Source: Karalla daura
Lineage: Eukaryota; Chordata; Actinopteri; Chaetodontiformes; Leiognathidae
Direction of reading: 5' to 3'
DNA length: 64,000 bases
NCBI GenBank assembly: GCA_029224185.1
Contig: CM055201.1
Span: forward strand, 1,495,671 to 1,559,670
Positions 1 to 12,162 of the stretch are shown one piece after another (within the stretch, counting starts at the first letter, position 1; each line of letters opens with the position of its first letter). Below the pieces are notes generated by a model. It searched no databases, was not told where the DNA came from, and saw only the letters and a list, made by a program, of their open reading frames with translations. The translations under genes were made by a program, and so were the position numbers.

Positions 1-1552
1 TTAGGGCTGTATTTCTTGTAGTTCACCTCTTTTGACTGGCTGTATTTTTTTCCAAGGAAAACGGGGGACAGACAAGAAAAAAAACTTACAAAAATAGAAA
101 CTGATTTGGAGGTTTGGATAAACATTAGAATCAGGTGGAAAGGAGGAGAACAGAGGAGGACTCAGATTCTGCGCATGTCAGATATCAAAACATCTGAGGA
201 AAAGTCTCGTCATCGTCCTGTCTGGGAGTTGTGGTCTCAGCAAACTGACTGCATCTCTACAAATTTCAATCAATGCACTGCCAATCCTAAAAATGTTAGT
301 GTGTTGTCTACATATTGTGTGAAACTCACTTTTTTAGGGCTGTAATTCTTGTCGTTGACCTCTTTTGACTGGCTTTGCTTTTTTCCAAAGAAAACGGGAG
401 ACAAACAAGAAAAAAACAACTTACAAACACAGAAGCTGATTCAGTGGGTTGGAAAAAACCTTACAACCAGGTGGAAAAGCAGTGGAACAGAGCAGGACTC
501 AGATTGAACACATGTCAGATATGAAAACATCTGAGGAAAGTTCTCGTCATCGTCCTGTCTGTGAGTTGTGGTCTCAGCAAAATGACTGCACATTTACAAA
601 TTTCAATCAATATACTGCCAATACTCAACATGTTTGTGTTGTACCTACATATTGTGGAGAACTCACGTTTTTAGGGCTGCATTTCTTGTCGTTCACCTCT
701 TGTGACTGGCTGTGTTTTTTTTCCAAGGAAAATGGGGGACAGACAAGAAAACAACAACTTACAAGCATAGAAGCTGATTCAGTGGGTTGGAAAAACGTCA
801 GACCCACACGGAAAAGGACAACAGATCAGGACTCAGATTCTCCTCATTTCAGATATGAAAACATCTGGGGAAAGTTCTCGTCATCGTCCTGTCTGTGAGT
901 TGTGGTCTCAGCAAACTGACTGCATATTTACAAATTTCGATCAATATACTGCCAATACTCAACATGTTTGTGTTTTGAATACATATCGTGGAAAACTCAC
1001 GTTTTTAGGGCTGCATTTATTGTAGTTCACCTCCTTTGACTGGCTGTATTTTTTTTTCAATGAAAACGGGAGACAAACAAGAAAAAAAAAACTTACAAAC
1101 ATTGAAATTGATTCAATGGGTTGGAAAAAACCATAAAACCAGGTGGAAAAGCGGTGGAACAGAGCAGGACTCAGATCCAAAAAATGTCAGATATGAAAAC
1201 ATCTGAGGAAAGTTCTCGTCATCGTCCTGTCTGTGAATTGTGGTCTCAGCAAACAGACTGCACATTTACAAATTTCTATCAACATACTGTCAATACTCAA
1301 TATGTTTGTGTTTTGTCTACATATTATGGAAAACTCACGTTTTAAGGGCTGCATTTCTTGTCGTTCACCTCCTTTGACTGGCTGTATTTTTTTTTCAATG
1401 AAAACGGCGGACAAACAAGAAAAAAACAACTTACAAACATAGAAACTCATTCAATGGGTTGGAAAAAACCTTACAACCAGGTGGAAAAGCGGTGGAACAG
1501 AGCAGGACTCAGATTGAAAAAATGTCAGATATGAAAACATCTGAGGAAAGTT
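1..1552. repeat. Mixed monomers at left edge (C-A-B-A)
   Basis: The block opens inside a monomer; landmarks are at 206 (C), 543 (A), 877 (B) and 1215 (A). From about 515 to 950 it matches 11463-11900 at a constant offset of 10948. The match resumes from about 1020 to 1440. In between (about 955-1015) the left copy carries the 'ACTCAACATG' version of the variable segment and the right copy the 'CCTAAAAATG' version. This looks like a short conversion patch inside otherwise matching sequence. Confidence 0.85.
515..534. other. Short dyad (hairpin) exemplar, TCAGAT form
   Basis: TCAGAT (515-520) and ATCTGA (529-534) form a 6-bp inverted repeat around an 8-base loop (ATGAAAAC), ending about 9 bp upstream of the landmark. 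The same dyad occupies this position in most A and several B and C monomers. The dyad is seen directly; folding is inference. Confidence 0.6.
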
Positions 1553-1880
1553 CTCGTCATCGTCCTGTCTGTGACTTGTGGTCTCAGCAAATTGACTGCA
1601 TATTTACAAATTTCTATCAATACACTGCTAATACTCAACATGTTTGTGATTTGAATACATATTGTGGAAAACTCACTTTTTTTTGTGAGTGTGACTGGCT
1701 GTTTTTTTAGTGAGTTTGACTGGCTGTTTTTTTTCCAAGGAAAACGGGGGACAGACAAGGAAAAATCTTACAAAAATAGAAATTGATTTAGTGGGTTGGA
1801 AAAACATTAGAATCAGGTGGAAAGGAGGAGAACAGAGGAGGACTCAGATTCTGATCACATCAAAAAATCTGAGGAAAAGT
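1553..1880. repeat. 328-bp monomer with internal duplication
   Basis: Around 1681-1740 the usual GGGCTGTATTTCTTG...TTCACC segment is lost, and GTGACTGGCTGTTTTTTTAG is followed directly by TTTGACTGGCTG. The next C segment has TCACATCAAAAAATCTGA in place of TCAGATATCAAAACATCTGA. Unlike most copies, it is not preceded by a 296-bp monomer. Confidence 0.88.
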
Positions 1881-2396
1881 CTCGTCATCGTCCAGTCAGG
1901 GAGTTGTGGTCTCAGCAAACTGACTGCACATTTAAAATTTCTATCAACATACTTCCAATACTAAACATGTTTGTGTTTTGCCTACAGATTGTGGAAAACT
2001 CACTTTTTTACGGCTGTATTTCTTGTAGTTCACCTCTTTTGACTGGCTGTGTTTGTTTCGCAAGGAAAACGAGGGACAAAAAAGAAAAAAACAACTTACA
2101 AACATAGAAACTGATTAAGTGGGTTGGAAAAAACCTTACAACCAGGTGGAAAAGCGGTGGAACAGAGCAGGACTCAGATTGAAAAAATGTCAGATATGAA
2201 AACATCTGAGGAAAGTTCTCGTCATCGTCCTGCCTGTGACTTGTGGTCTCAGCAAACTGACTGCACATTTACAAATTTCTATCAATATACTGCCAATACT
2301 CAATATGTTTGTGTTTTGCCTACATATTGGGGAAAACTCGCGTTTTTAGGGCTGCATTTCTTGTCGTTCACCTCTTTTTACTGGCTGCATTTTATT

Positions 2397-2412
2397 TTCG
2401 AAGGAAAACGGG
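2397..2412 (+). other. CENP-B-box-like motif, one base too long
   Basis: TTCG-AAGGAAAA-CGGG. The known CENP-B box core is TTCG, seven bases, CGGG; here the spacer is eight bases. Most other monomers read TTCC instead of TTCG at this place. The resemblance is clear, but the spacing argues against normal binding. Confidence 0.3.
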
Positions 2413-3825
2413 GGACAAACAAGAAAAAAACAACTTACAAACATAGAAACTGATTCAATGGGTTGGAAAAAACCTTACAACCAGATGGAAAAGCGGTGGG
2501 AAAGAGCAGGACTCAGATAAAAATCATGTCACATATCAAAACATCTGAGGAAAATTCTCGTCATCGTACGGCCTGTGACTTGTGGTCTCAGCAAACTGAC
2601 TGCATATTTACAAATTTCTAACAATGTACCACCAAAACTCAAAATGTTTGTGTTTTGCTTACATATTGTGGAAAACTCACTTTTTTTAGGGCTGTATTTC
2701 TTGTAGTTCACCTCTTTCGACTGGCTGTGTTTTTTTCAAAGGAACATGGGGGACAGACAAGAAAAAAACTTACAAAAATAGAAACTGACTTGGAGGGTTG
2801 GAAAAACATTAGAATCAGGTGGAAAGCAGGAGAACAGAGGAGGACTCAGATACTGCGCATGTCAGATATCAAAACATCTGAGGAAAAGTCTCGTCATCGT
2901 CCTGTCTGGGAGTTGTGGTCTCAGCAAACTGACTGCATATTTACAAATTTCTATCAACATACTTCCAATACTCAACATGTTTGTGTTTTGCTTCCATATT
3001 GTGGAAAACTCACTTCTTTTAGGGCTGCATTTCTTGTCGTTCACCTCTTTTTACTGGCTGTGTTTTTTTCCAATGAAAACGGGAGACAAACAAGAAAAAA
3101 AAAACTTACAAACATAGAAACTCATTCAATGGGTTGGAAAAAACCTTACAACCAGGAGGAAAAGCGGTAGAACAGGGCGGGACTCAGATCCAAAAAATGT
3201 CAGATATGAAAACATCTGAGGAAAGTTCTCGTCATCGTCCTGCCTGTGACTTGTGGTCTCAGCAAACTGACTGCATATTTACAAATTTCTATCAAAATAC
3301 TGCCAATACTCAACGTGTTTGTGTTTTGCCTACATATTGTGGAAAACTCACGTTTTTAGGGCTGCACTTCTTGTCGTTCACCTCTTTTGACTGGCTGCAT
3401 TTTGTTTTCCAAGGAAAACGGGGGACAAACAAGAAAAAAACAACTTACAAACATAGAAACTGATTCAATGGGTTGGAAAAAACCTTACAACCAGTTGGAA
3501 AAGCGGTGGGAAAGAGCAGGACTCAGATTGAACACATGTCAGATATGAACACATCTGGGGAAAGTTCTCGTCATCGTCCTGCCTGTGACTTCTGGTTTCA
3601 GCAAACTGACTGCATATTCACAAATTTCTATCAATATACTGCCAATACTCAACATGTTTGTGTTTTGCCTACATATTGTGGAAAACTCACGTTTTTAGGG
3701 CTGTATTTCTTGTAGTTCACCTTTTGACTGGCTGTGTTTGTTTCTCAAGGAGATCGGGGGACAAACAAGAAAAAAACAACTTACAAACATAGAAGCTGAT
3801 TCAGTGGGTTGGAAAAACGTCAGAG

Positions 3826-3833
3826 CCACGTGG
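3826..3833. promoter_or_regulatory. CCACGTGG palindrome (E-box/G-box core), exemplar
   Basis: A perfect 8-bp palindrome containing CACGTG, the core bound by many bHLH or bZIP factors. It is present at this position in most B monomers and replaced by CCAGGTGG, CCAGTTGG or TCAGGTGG in A and C. Binding is not shown by sequence alone. Confidence 0.35.
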
Positions 3834-3870
3834 AAAAGGACAACAGAGCAAGACTCAGATTCTCCTCATG

Positions 3871-3890
3871 TCAGGTATGAAAACACCTGA
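3871..3890. other. Short dyad (hairpin) exemplar, TCAGGT form
   Basis: TCAGGT (3871-3876) and ACCTGA (3885-3890) sit at the monomer position of the 515-534 dyad. Both arms have changed (A to G, and T to C on the partner) so pairing is kept. This is the common form in B monomers. Confidence 0.6.
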
Positions 3891-6800
3891 GGAAAGCTCT
3901 CGTCATCGTCCTGCCTGTGACTTGTGGTCTCAGCAAACTGACTGCATATTTACAAATTTCTATCAACATACTTCCAATACTCAACATGTTTGTGTTTTGC
4001 CTACATATTGTGGAAAACTCACTTTTTTAGGGCTGTATTTCTTGTAGTTCACCTCTTTTGACTGGCTGTGTTTGTTTCCCAAGGAAAACGGGGGACAGAC
4101 AAGAAAAAATCTTACAAAAATAGAAACTGATGTAGAGGGTTGGAAAAACATTAGAATCAGGTGGAAAGGAGGACAACAGAGGAGGACTCAGATTCTGCGC
4201 ATGTCAGACATCAAAACATCTGAGGAAAAGTCTCGTCATCGTCCTGTCTGGGAGTTGTGGTCTCAGCAAACTGACTGCATATTTACAAATTTCTATCAAT
4301 ATACTGCCAATCCTAAAAATGTTAGTGTGTTGTCTACATATTGTGTGAAACTCACGTTTTTTTGGCTGTATTTCTTGTCGTTCACCTCTTTTGACTGGCT
4401 GTGTTTTTTTTCCAAGGAAAACGGGGGATAGACAAGAAAACAACTTACAAACATAGAAGCTGATTCAGTGGGTTGGAAAAACGTCAGAACCACGTGGAAA
4501 AGGACAACAGAGCAGGACTCAGATTTGCCTCATGTCAGGTATGAAAACACCTGAGGAAAGTTCTCGTCATCGTCCTGTCTGTGAGTTGTGGTCTCAGCAA
4601 ACTGACTGCACATTTACAAATTTCTATCAATACACTGCCAATCCTAAAAATGTTAGTGTGTTGTCTACACATTGTGTGAAACTCACTTTTATAGGGCTGC
4701 AATTCTTGTCGTTCACCTCTTTTGACTGGCTGTGTTTGTTTCCCAAGGAAAACGGGGGACTAAAAAGAAAAAAACAACTTACAAACATAGATACTGATTA
4801 AGTGGGTTGGAAAAAACCTTACAACCAGGTGGAAAAGTGGTGGAACAGAGCAGGACTCAGATTGAAAAAATGTCAGATATGAAAAGATCTGAGGAAAGTT
4901 CTCGTCATCGTCCTGTCTGTGACTTGTGGTCTCAGCAAATTGACTGCATATTTACAAATTTCTATCAATATACTGCCAATACTCAACATGTTTGTGTTTT
5001 GAATACATATAGTGGAAAAGTCACTTTTTTTGGGGCTGCATTTCTTGTAGTTCACCTCATTTGACTGGCTGTTTTTCTTTCCAAGGAAAACGCGGGACAG
5101 ACAAGGAAAAATCTTACAAAAATAGAAATTGATTTAGTGGGTTGGAAAAACATTAGAATCTGGTGGAAAGGAGGAGAACAGAGGAGGACTCAGATTCTGA
5201 TCATGTCAGACATCAAAACATCTGAGGAAAAGTCTCGTCATCGTCCAGTCAGGGAGTTGTGGTTTCAGCAAACTGACTGCACATTTAAAATTTCTATCAA
5301 CATACTTCCGATACTCAACATTTTTGTGTTTTGCCTACATATTGTGGAAAACTCACTTTTTTAGGGCTGTATTTCTTGTGGTTCACCTCTTTTGACTGGC
5401 TGTGTTTGCTTCCCAAGGAAAACAAGGGACAAAAAAGAAAAAAACAATTTACAAACATAGAAACTGATTCAGTGGGTTGGAAAAACGTCAGAACCACGTG
5501 CAAAAGGACAACAGAGCAGGACTCAGAGGATGCGCATGTCAGGTATGAAAACACCTGAGGAAGGTTCTCGTCATCGTCCTGTCTGTGAGTTGTGGTCTCA
5601 GCAAACTGACTGCATATTTACAAATTTCTATCAATATACTGCCAATACTCAACATGTTTGCCTTTTGCTTACATATTGTGGAAAACTCACTTTTTTAGGG
5701 CTGTATTTCTTGTCGTTCACCTCTTTTGACTGGCTGTGTTTTTTTCCAAGGAAAACGGGGGACAGACAAGGAAAAAACAACTTACAAACATAGAAGCTGA
5801 TTCAGTGGGTTGGGAAAACGTCAGAACCACGTGGAAAAAGACAACAGATCAGGACTCAGATTCTCCTCATGTCAGCTATGAAAACACCTGAGGAAGGTTC
5901 TCGTCATCGTCCTGCCAGTGAGTTGTGGTCTCAGCAAACTGACTGCATATTTACAAATTTCTATCAATATACTGCCAATCCTAAAAATGTTAGTGTGTTG
6001 TCTACATATTGTGTAAAACTCACTTTTTTGGGCTGTATTTCTTGTCGTTCACCTCATTTGACTGGCTGTGTTTTTTTCCAAGGAAAACGGAGGACAGACA
6101 AGAAAAAAACAACTTGCAAACATAGAAGCTGATTCAGTGGATTGGAAAAACGTCAGAACCACGTGGAAAAGGACAACAGAGCGGGACTCAGACCAACCTC
6201 ATGTCAGGTATGAAAACACCTGAGGAAAGTTCTCCTCATCGTCCTATCTGTGACTTGTGTTCTCAACAAACTGACTGCATATTTACAAATTTCAGTCAAC
6301 ATACTTCCAAGACTCAACATGTTTGTGTTTTGCTTACATATTGTGGAAAACTCACGTTTTTAGGAATGCATTTCTTGTAGTTCCCCTCCTTTGACTGGCT
6401 GTGTTTGTTTCCCAAGGAAAACGGGGGACAGAAAAGAACACAACTTACAAACATAGAAGCTGATTCAGTGGGTTGGAAAAATGTCAGAACCACGTGGAAA
6501 AGGACAACAGAGCAGGACTCAGAGCACCATTATGTCAGATATCAAGACATCTGAGGAAAAGTCTCGTCATCGTCCAGTCAGGGAGTTGTGGTTTCAGCAA
6601 ACTGACTGCACATTTAAAATTTCTATCAACATACTTCCGATACTCAACATTTTTGTGTTTTGCCTACATATTGTGGAAAACTCACTTTTTTAGGGCTGTA
6701 TTTCTTGTGGTTCACCTCTTTTGACTGGCTGTGTTTGCTTCCCAAGGAAAACGAGGGACAAAAAAGAAAAAAACAATTTACAAACATAGAAACTGATTCA

Positions 6801-9567
6801 GTGGGTTGGAAAAACGTCAGAACCACGTGGAAAAGGACAACAGAGCAGGACTCAGAGGATGCGCATGTCAGGTATGAAAACACCTGAGGAAGGTTCTCGT
6901 CATCGTCCTGTCTGTGAGTTGTGGTCTCAGCAAACTGACTGCATATTTACAAATTTCTATCAATATACTGCCAATACTCAACATGTTTGCCTTTTGCTTA
7001 CATATTGTGGAAAACTCACTTTTTTAGGGCTGTATTTCTTGTCGTTCACCTCTTTTGACTGGCTGTGTTTTTTTCCAAGGAAAACGGGGGACAGACAAGG
7101 AAAAAACAACTTACAAACATAGAAGCTGATTCAGTGGGTTGGGAAAACGTCAGAACCACGTGGAAAAAGACAACAGATCAGGACTCAGATTCTCCTCATG
7201 TCAGCTATGAAAACACCTGAGGAAGGTTCTCGTCATCGTCCTGCCAGTGAGTTGTGGTCTCAGCAAACTGACTGCACATTTACAAATTTCTATCAATACA
7301 CTGCCAATCCTAAAAATGTTAGTGTGTTGTCTACACATTGTGTGAAACTCACTTTTATAGGGCTGCAATTCTTGTCGTTCACCTCTTTTGACTGGCTGTG
7401 TTTGTTTCCCAAGGAAAACGGGGGACAAACAAGAAAAAAACAACTTACAAACATAGATACTGATTAAGTGGGTTGGAAAAAACCTTACAACCAGGTGGAA
7501 AAGTGGTGGAACAGAGCAGGACTCAGATTGAAAAAATGTCAGATATGAAAACATCTGAGGAAAGTTCTCGTCATCGTCCTGTCTGTGACTTGTGGTCTCA
7601 GCAAATTGACTGCATATTTACAAATTTCTATCAATATACTGCCAATACTCAACATGTTTGTGTTTTGAATACATATAGTGGAAAAGTCACTTTTTTTGGG
7701 GCTGCATTTCTTGTAGTTCACCTCATTTGACTGGCTGTTTTTCTTTCCAAGGAAAACGCGGGACAGACAAGGAAAAATCTTACAAAAATAGAAATTGATT
7801 TAGTGGGTTGGAAAAACATTAGAATCTGGTGGAAAGGAGGAGAACAGAGGAGGACTCAGATTCTGATCATGTCAGACATCAAAACATCTGAGGAAAAGTC
7901 TCGTCATCGTCCAGTCAGGGAGTTGTGGTTTCAGCAAACTGACTGCACATTTAAAATTTCTATCAACATACTTCCGATACTCAACATTTTTGTGTTTTGC
8001 CTACATATTGTGGAAAACTCACTTTTTTAGGGCTGTATTTCTTGTGGTTCACCTCTTTTGACTGGCTGTGTTTGCTTCCCAAGGAAAACGAGGGACAAAA
8101 AAGAAAAAAACAACTTACAAACATAGAAACTGATTCAGTGGGTTGGAAAAACGTCAGAACCACGTGCAAAAGGACAACAGAGCAGGACTCAGAGGATGCG
8201 CATGTCAGGTATGAAAACACCTGAGGAAGGTTCTCGTCATCGTCCTGTCTGTGAGTTGTGGTCTCAGCAAACTGACTGCATATTTACAAATTTCTATCAA
8301 TATACTGCCAATACTCAACATGTTTGCCTTTTGCTTACATATTGTGGAAAACTCACTTTTTTAGGGCTGTATTTCTTGTCGTTCACCTCATTTGACTGGC
8401 TGTGTTTTTTTCCAAGGAAAACGGAGGACAGACAAGAAAAAAACAACTTGCAAACATAGAAGCTGATTCAGTGGATTGGAAAAACGTCAGAACCACGTGG
8501 AAAAGGACAACAGAGCGGGACTCAGACCAACCTCATGTCAGGTATGAAAACACCTGAGGAAAGTTCTCCTCATCGTCCTATCTGTGACTTGTGTTCTCAA
8601 CAAACTGACTGCATATTTACAAATTTCAGTCAACATACTTCCAATACTCAACATGTTTGTGTTTTGCTTACATATTGTGGAAAACTCACGTTTTTAGGAA
8701 TGCATTTCTTGTAGTTCCCCTCCTTTGACTGGCTGTGTTTGTTTCCCAAGGAAAACGGGGGACAGAAAAGAACACAACTTACAAACATAGAAGCTGATTC
8801 AGTGGGTTGGAAAAATGTCAGAACCACGTGGAAAAGGACAACAGAGCAGGACTCAGAGCACCATTATGTCAGATATCAAGACATCTGAGGAAAGTTCTCG
8901 TCATCGTCCTGTCTGTGAGTTGTGGTCTCAGCAAACTGACTGCATATGTACAAATTTCTATCAACATACTGCCAATCCTAAAAATGTGAGTGTGTTGTCT
9001 ACATATTGTGTGAAACTCACTTTTTTTAGGGCTGTATTTCTTGTCGTTCACCTCTTTTGACTGGCTGTGTTTGTTTCCCAAGGAAAACGGGGGACTAAAA
9101 AGAAAAAAACAACTTACAAACATAGAACCTGATTCAGTGGGTTGGAAAAACATGAAATCAGGTGGAAAAGAGGAGAACAGAGGAGGACTCAAATTCTGAT
9201 CATGTCAGGTATCAAAACATCTGAGGAAAAGTCTCGTCATCGTCCTGTCTGGGAGTTGTGCTCTCAGCAAACTGACTGCACATTTACAAATTTCTATCAA
9301 CATACTGCCAATACTCATCATGTTTGTGTTTTGCCTAAATATTGTGGAAAACTCACGTTTTTAGGGCTGCATTTCTTGTAGTTCACCTCCGTTGACTGGC
9401 TGTATTTTGTTTTCCAAGGAAAACGGGAGACAAACAAGAAAAAAACAACTTACAATCATAGAAACTGATTCAGTGGGTTGGAAAAACGTCAGAACCACGT
9501 GGAAAAGGACAACAGGGCAGGACTCAGATCAACCTCATGTCCGATATGAAAACATCTAAGGAAAGTT

Positions 9568-9863
9568 CTCGTCATCGTCCTGCCTGTGACTTGCGGTCTC
9601 AGCAAACTGACTGCATATTTATTTGTTTATTTATTGTGGAAAACTCACTTCTTTTAGGGCTGTATTTCTTGTCATTCACCTCTTTTGACTGGCTGTGTTT
9701 GTTTCCCAAGGAAAACGGGGGACTAAAAAGAAGAAAACAACTTACAAACATAGAAACTGATTAAGTGGGTTGGAAAAAACCTTACAACCAGGTGGAAAAG
9801 CGGTGGAACAGAGCAGGACTCAGAGCGACATCATGTCAGATATGAAAACATCTGAGGAAAGTT
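9568..9863. repeat. Short 296-bp monomer with TTTA tract
   Basis: About 60 bp downstream of CTGACTGCATA (the segment with TTTACAAATTTCTATC and the variable ACTCAACATG block) is missing. In its place is an ATTTATTTGTTTATTTATT tract at about 9616-9635, after which the monomer resumes at GTGGAAAACTCAC. The net change is about -40 bp. Confidence 0.9.
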
Positions 9864-10200
9864 CTCGTCATCGTCCTGCCTGTGACTTGTGGTCTCAGCA
9901 AACTGACTGCATATTTACAAATTTCTATCAATATCCTGCCAATACTCAACATGTTTGTGTTTTAAATACATATTGTGGAAAACTCACTTTTTTAGGGCAG
10001 TATTTCTTGTCGTTCACCTCTTTTGACTGGCTGTGTTTTTTTCCAATGAAAACGGGAGACAAACAAGAAAAAGACAACTTACAAACATAGAAGCTGATTC
10101 AATGGGTTGGAAAAAACCTTACAACCAGGTGGAAAAGCGGTGGAACAGAGCAGGACTCAGATTGAGGTGATGTCAGATACCAAAACATCTGAGGAAAGTT

Positions 10201-10496
10201 CTCGTCATCGTCCTGCCTGTGACTTGTGGTCTCAGCAAACTGACTGCATATTTATTTGTTTATTTATTGTGGAAAACTCACTTCTTTTAGGGCTGTATTT
10301 CTTGTCATTCACCTCTTTTGACTGGCTGTGTTTGTTTCCCAAGGAAAACGGGGGACTAAAAAGAAGAAAACAACTTACAAACATAGAAACTGATTAAGTG
10401 GGTTGGAAAAAACCTTACAACCAGGTGGAAAAGCGGTGGAACAGAGCAGGACTCAGATTGAAAAAATGTCAGATATGAAAACATCTGAGGAAAGTT
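10201..10496. repeat. Short 296-bp monomer with TTTA tract
   Basis: Same deletion, with the TTTG-interrupted tract at about 10249-10268. It directly precedes the 328-bp monomer at 10497. Confidence 0.9.
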
Positions 10497-10824
10497 CTCG
10501 TCATCGTCCTGTCTGTGACTTGTGGTCTCAGCAAATTGACTGCATATTTACAAATTTCTATCAATACACTGCTAATACTCAACATGTTTGTGATTTGAAT
10601 ACATATTGTGGAAAACTCACTTTTTTTTGTGAGTGTGACTGGCTGTTTTTTTAGTGAGTTTGACTGGCTGTTTTTTTTCCAAGGAAAACGGGGGACAGAC
10701 AAGGAAAAATCTTACAAAAATAGAAATTGATTTAGTGGGTTGGAAAAACATTAGAATCAGGTGGAAAGGAGGAGAACAGAGGAGGACTCAGATTCTGATC
10801 ACATCAAAAAATCTGAGGAAAAGT
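10497..10824. repeat. 328-bp monomer with internal duplication
   Basis: Copy of the 1553 monomer at offset 8944, with the duplicated GACTGGCTG near 10637-10669; preceded by a 296-bp monomer. Confidence 0.88.
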
Positions 10825-12162
10825 CTCGTCATCGTCCAGTCAGGGAGTTGTGGTCTCAGCAAACTGACTGCACATTTAAAATTTCTATCAACATACTTCC
10901 AATACTAAACATGTTTGTGTTTTGCCTACAGATTGTGGAAAACTCACTTTTTTACGGCTGTATTTCTTGTAGTTCACCTCTTTTGACTGGCTGTGTTTGT
11001 TTCCCAAGGAAAACGAGGGACAAAAAAGAAAAAAACAATTTACAAACATAGAAACTGATTCAGTGGGTTGGAAAAACATCAGAACCACGTGGAAAAGGAC
11101 AACAGAGCAGGACTCAGATGGTGCGCATGTCAGGTATGAAAACACCTGAGGAAGGTTTTCGTCATCGTCCTGTCTGTGAGTTGTGGTCTCAGCAAACTGA
11201 CTGCATATTTACAAATTTCTATCAACATACTGCCAATACTCAACATGTTTGCCTTTTGCTTACATATTGTGTAAAACTCACTTTTTTTAGGGCTGTATTT
11301 CTTGCAGTTCACCTCTTTTGACTGGCTGTGTTTTTTTTTCCAAGGAAAACGGGAGGCAAACAAGAAAACAACTTACAAACATAGAAGCTGATTCAGTGGG
11401 TTGGAAAAACATCAGAACCACGTGGAAAAGGAAAACAGAGCAGGACTCAGATCATCCTTATGTCAGATATGAAAACATCTGAGGAAAGTTCTCGTCATCG
11501 TCCTGTCTGTGAGTTGTGGTCTCAGCAAAATGACTGCACATTTACAAATTTCAATCAATATACTGCCAATACTCAACATGTTTGTGTTGTACCTACATAT
11601 TGTGGAGAACTCACGTTTTTAGGGCTGCATTTCTTGTCGTTCACCTCTTGTGACTGGCTGTGTTCTTTTTCCAAGGAAAATGGGGGACAGACAAGAAAAC
11701 AACAACTTACAAACATAGAAGCTGATTCAGTGGGTTGGAAAAACGTCAGACCCACACGGAAAAGGACAACAGATCAGGACTCAGATTCTCCTCATGTCAG
11801 ATATGAAAACATCTGGGGAAAGTTCTCGTCATCGTCCTGTCTGTGAGTTGTGGTCTCAGCAAACTGACTGCATATTTACAAATTTCGATCAATATACTGC
11901 CAATCCTAAAAATGTTAGTGTGTTGTCTATATATTGTGTGAAACTCACTTTTTTAGGGCTGTATTTCTTGTAGTTCACCTCCTTTGACTGGCTGTATTTT
12001 TTTTTCAATGAAAACGGGAGACAAACAAGAAAAAAAAAACTTACAAACATAGAAACTGATTCAATGGGTTGGAAAAAACCTTACAACCAGGTGGAAAAGC
12101 GGTGGAACAGAGCAGGACTCAGATCCAAAAAATGTCAGATATGAAAACATCTGAGGAAAGTT
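10497..12162. repeat. Segment R copy 1, 5 monomers
   Basis: Landmarks are 10497 (A, 328 bp), 10825 (C), 11158 (B), 11491 (B) and 11825 (B). It matches 18172-19844 and 39444-40771. Relative to those copies it lacks one B monomer: the equivalents of 18505 and 18840 are merged here into one chimera at 11158. The landmark at 11158 and its copies reads TTTCGTCATCG instead of CTCGTCATCG, a useful diagnostic of this lineage. Confidence 0.88.

Larger units (their letters stand above)
1553..4231. repeat. Segment P copy 1, 8 monomers
   Basis: Landmarks are 1553, 1881, 2218, 2557, 2890, 3228, 3567 and 3899, types A-C-A-A-C-A-A-B. The first monomer is the 328-bp variant. The monomer at 2557 is a marked variant (TTCTAACAATGTACCACC) also found at 34799, 52426, 58000 and 61973. 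Positions 2218-4231 recur at 34460-36473 (offset 32242). Positions 1553 to about 3000 recur at 51422, 56996 and 60969. The last two monomers are the recurrent 3567/3899 pair described under Findings. Confidence 0.9.
4232..10496. repeat. Segment Q copy 1, 19 monomers, nested 4-mer repeats
   Basis: Landmarks are 4232, 4563, 4901, 5234, 5567, 5900, 6232, 6563, 6896, 7229, 7567, 7900, 8233, 8566, 8897, 9233, 9568, 9864 and 10201, types C-B-A-C-B-B-B-B-B-B-A-C-B-B-B-C-B-A-A. Inside it, 5567-6231 recurs at 6896 (offset 1329) and, in part, at 8233 (offset 2666). Positions 6232-6562 recur at 8566 (offset 2334). The block therefore contains a 4-monomer sub-repeat. The run of six consecutive B monomers (5567-7566) is the longest in the window. 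The whole block recurs as Q copy 2 at 28528. Confidence 0.9.

Noticed and set aside
2150..2170. Additional inverted repeat GGTTG...CAACC around the A segment
   Set aside because: Five bp with a long loop, lost in C monomers and only four bp in B; no co-varying changes were seen.
3868..3880. Splice-donor-like CAG|GTATGA in B monomers with a T-run plus AG downstream
   Set aside because: Such short matches are expected by chance and there is no evidence of transcription. CAGGT is also fully explained as one arm of the dyad.
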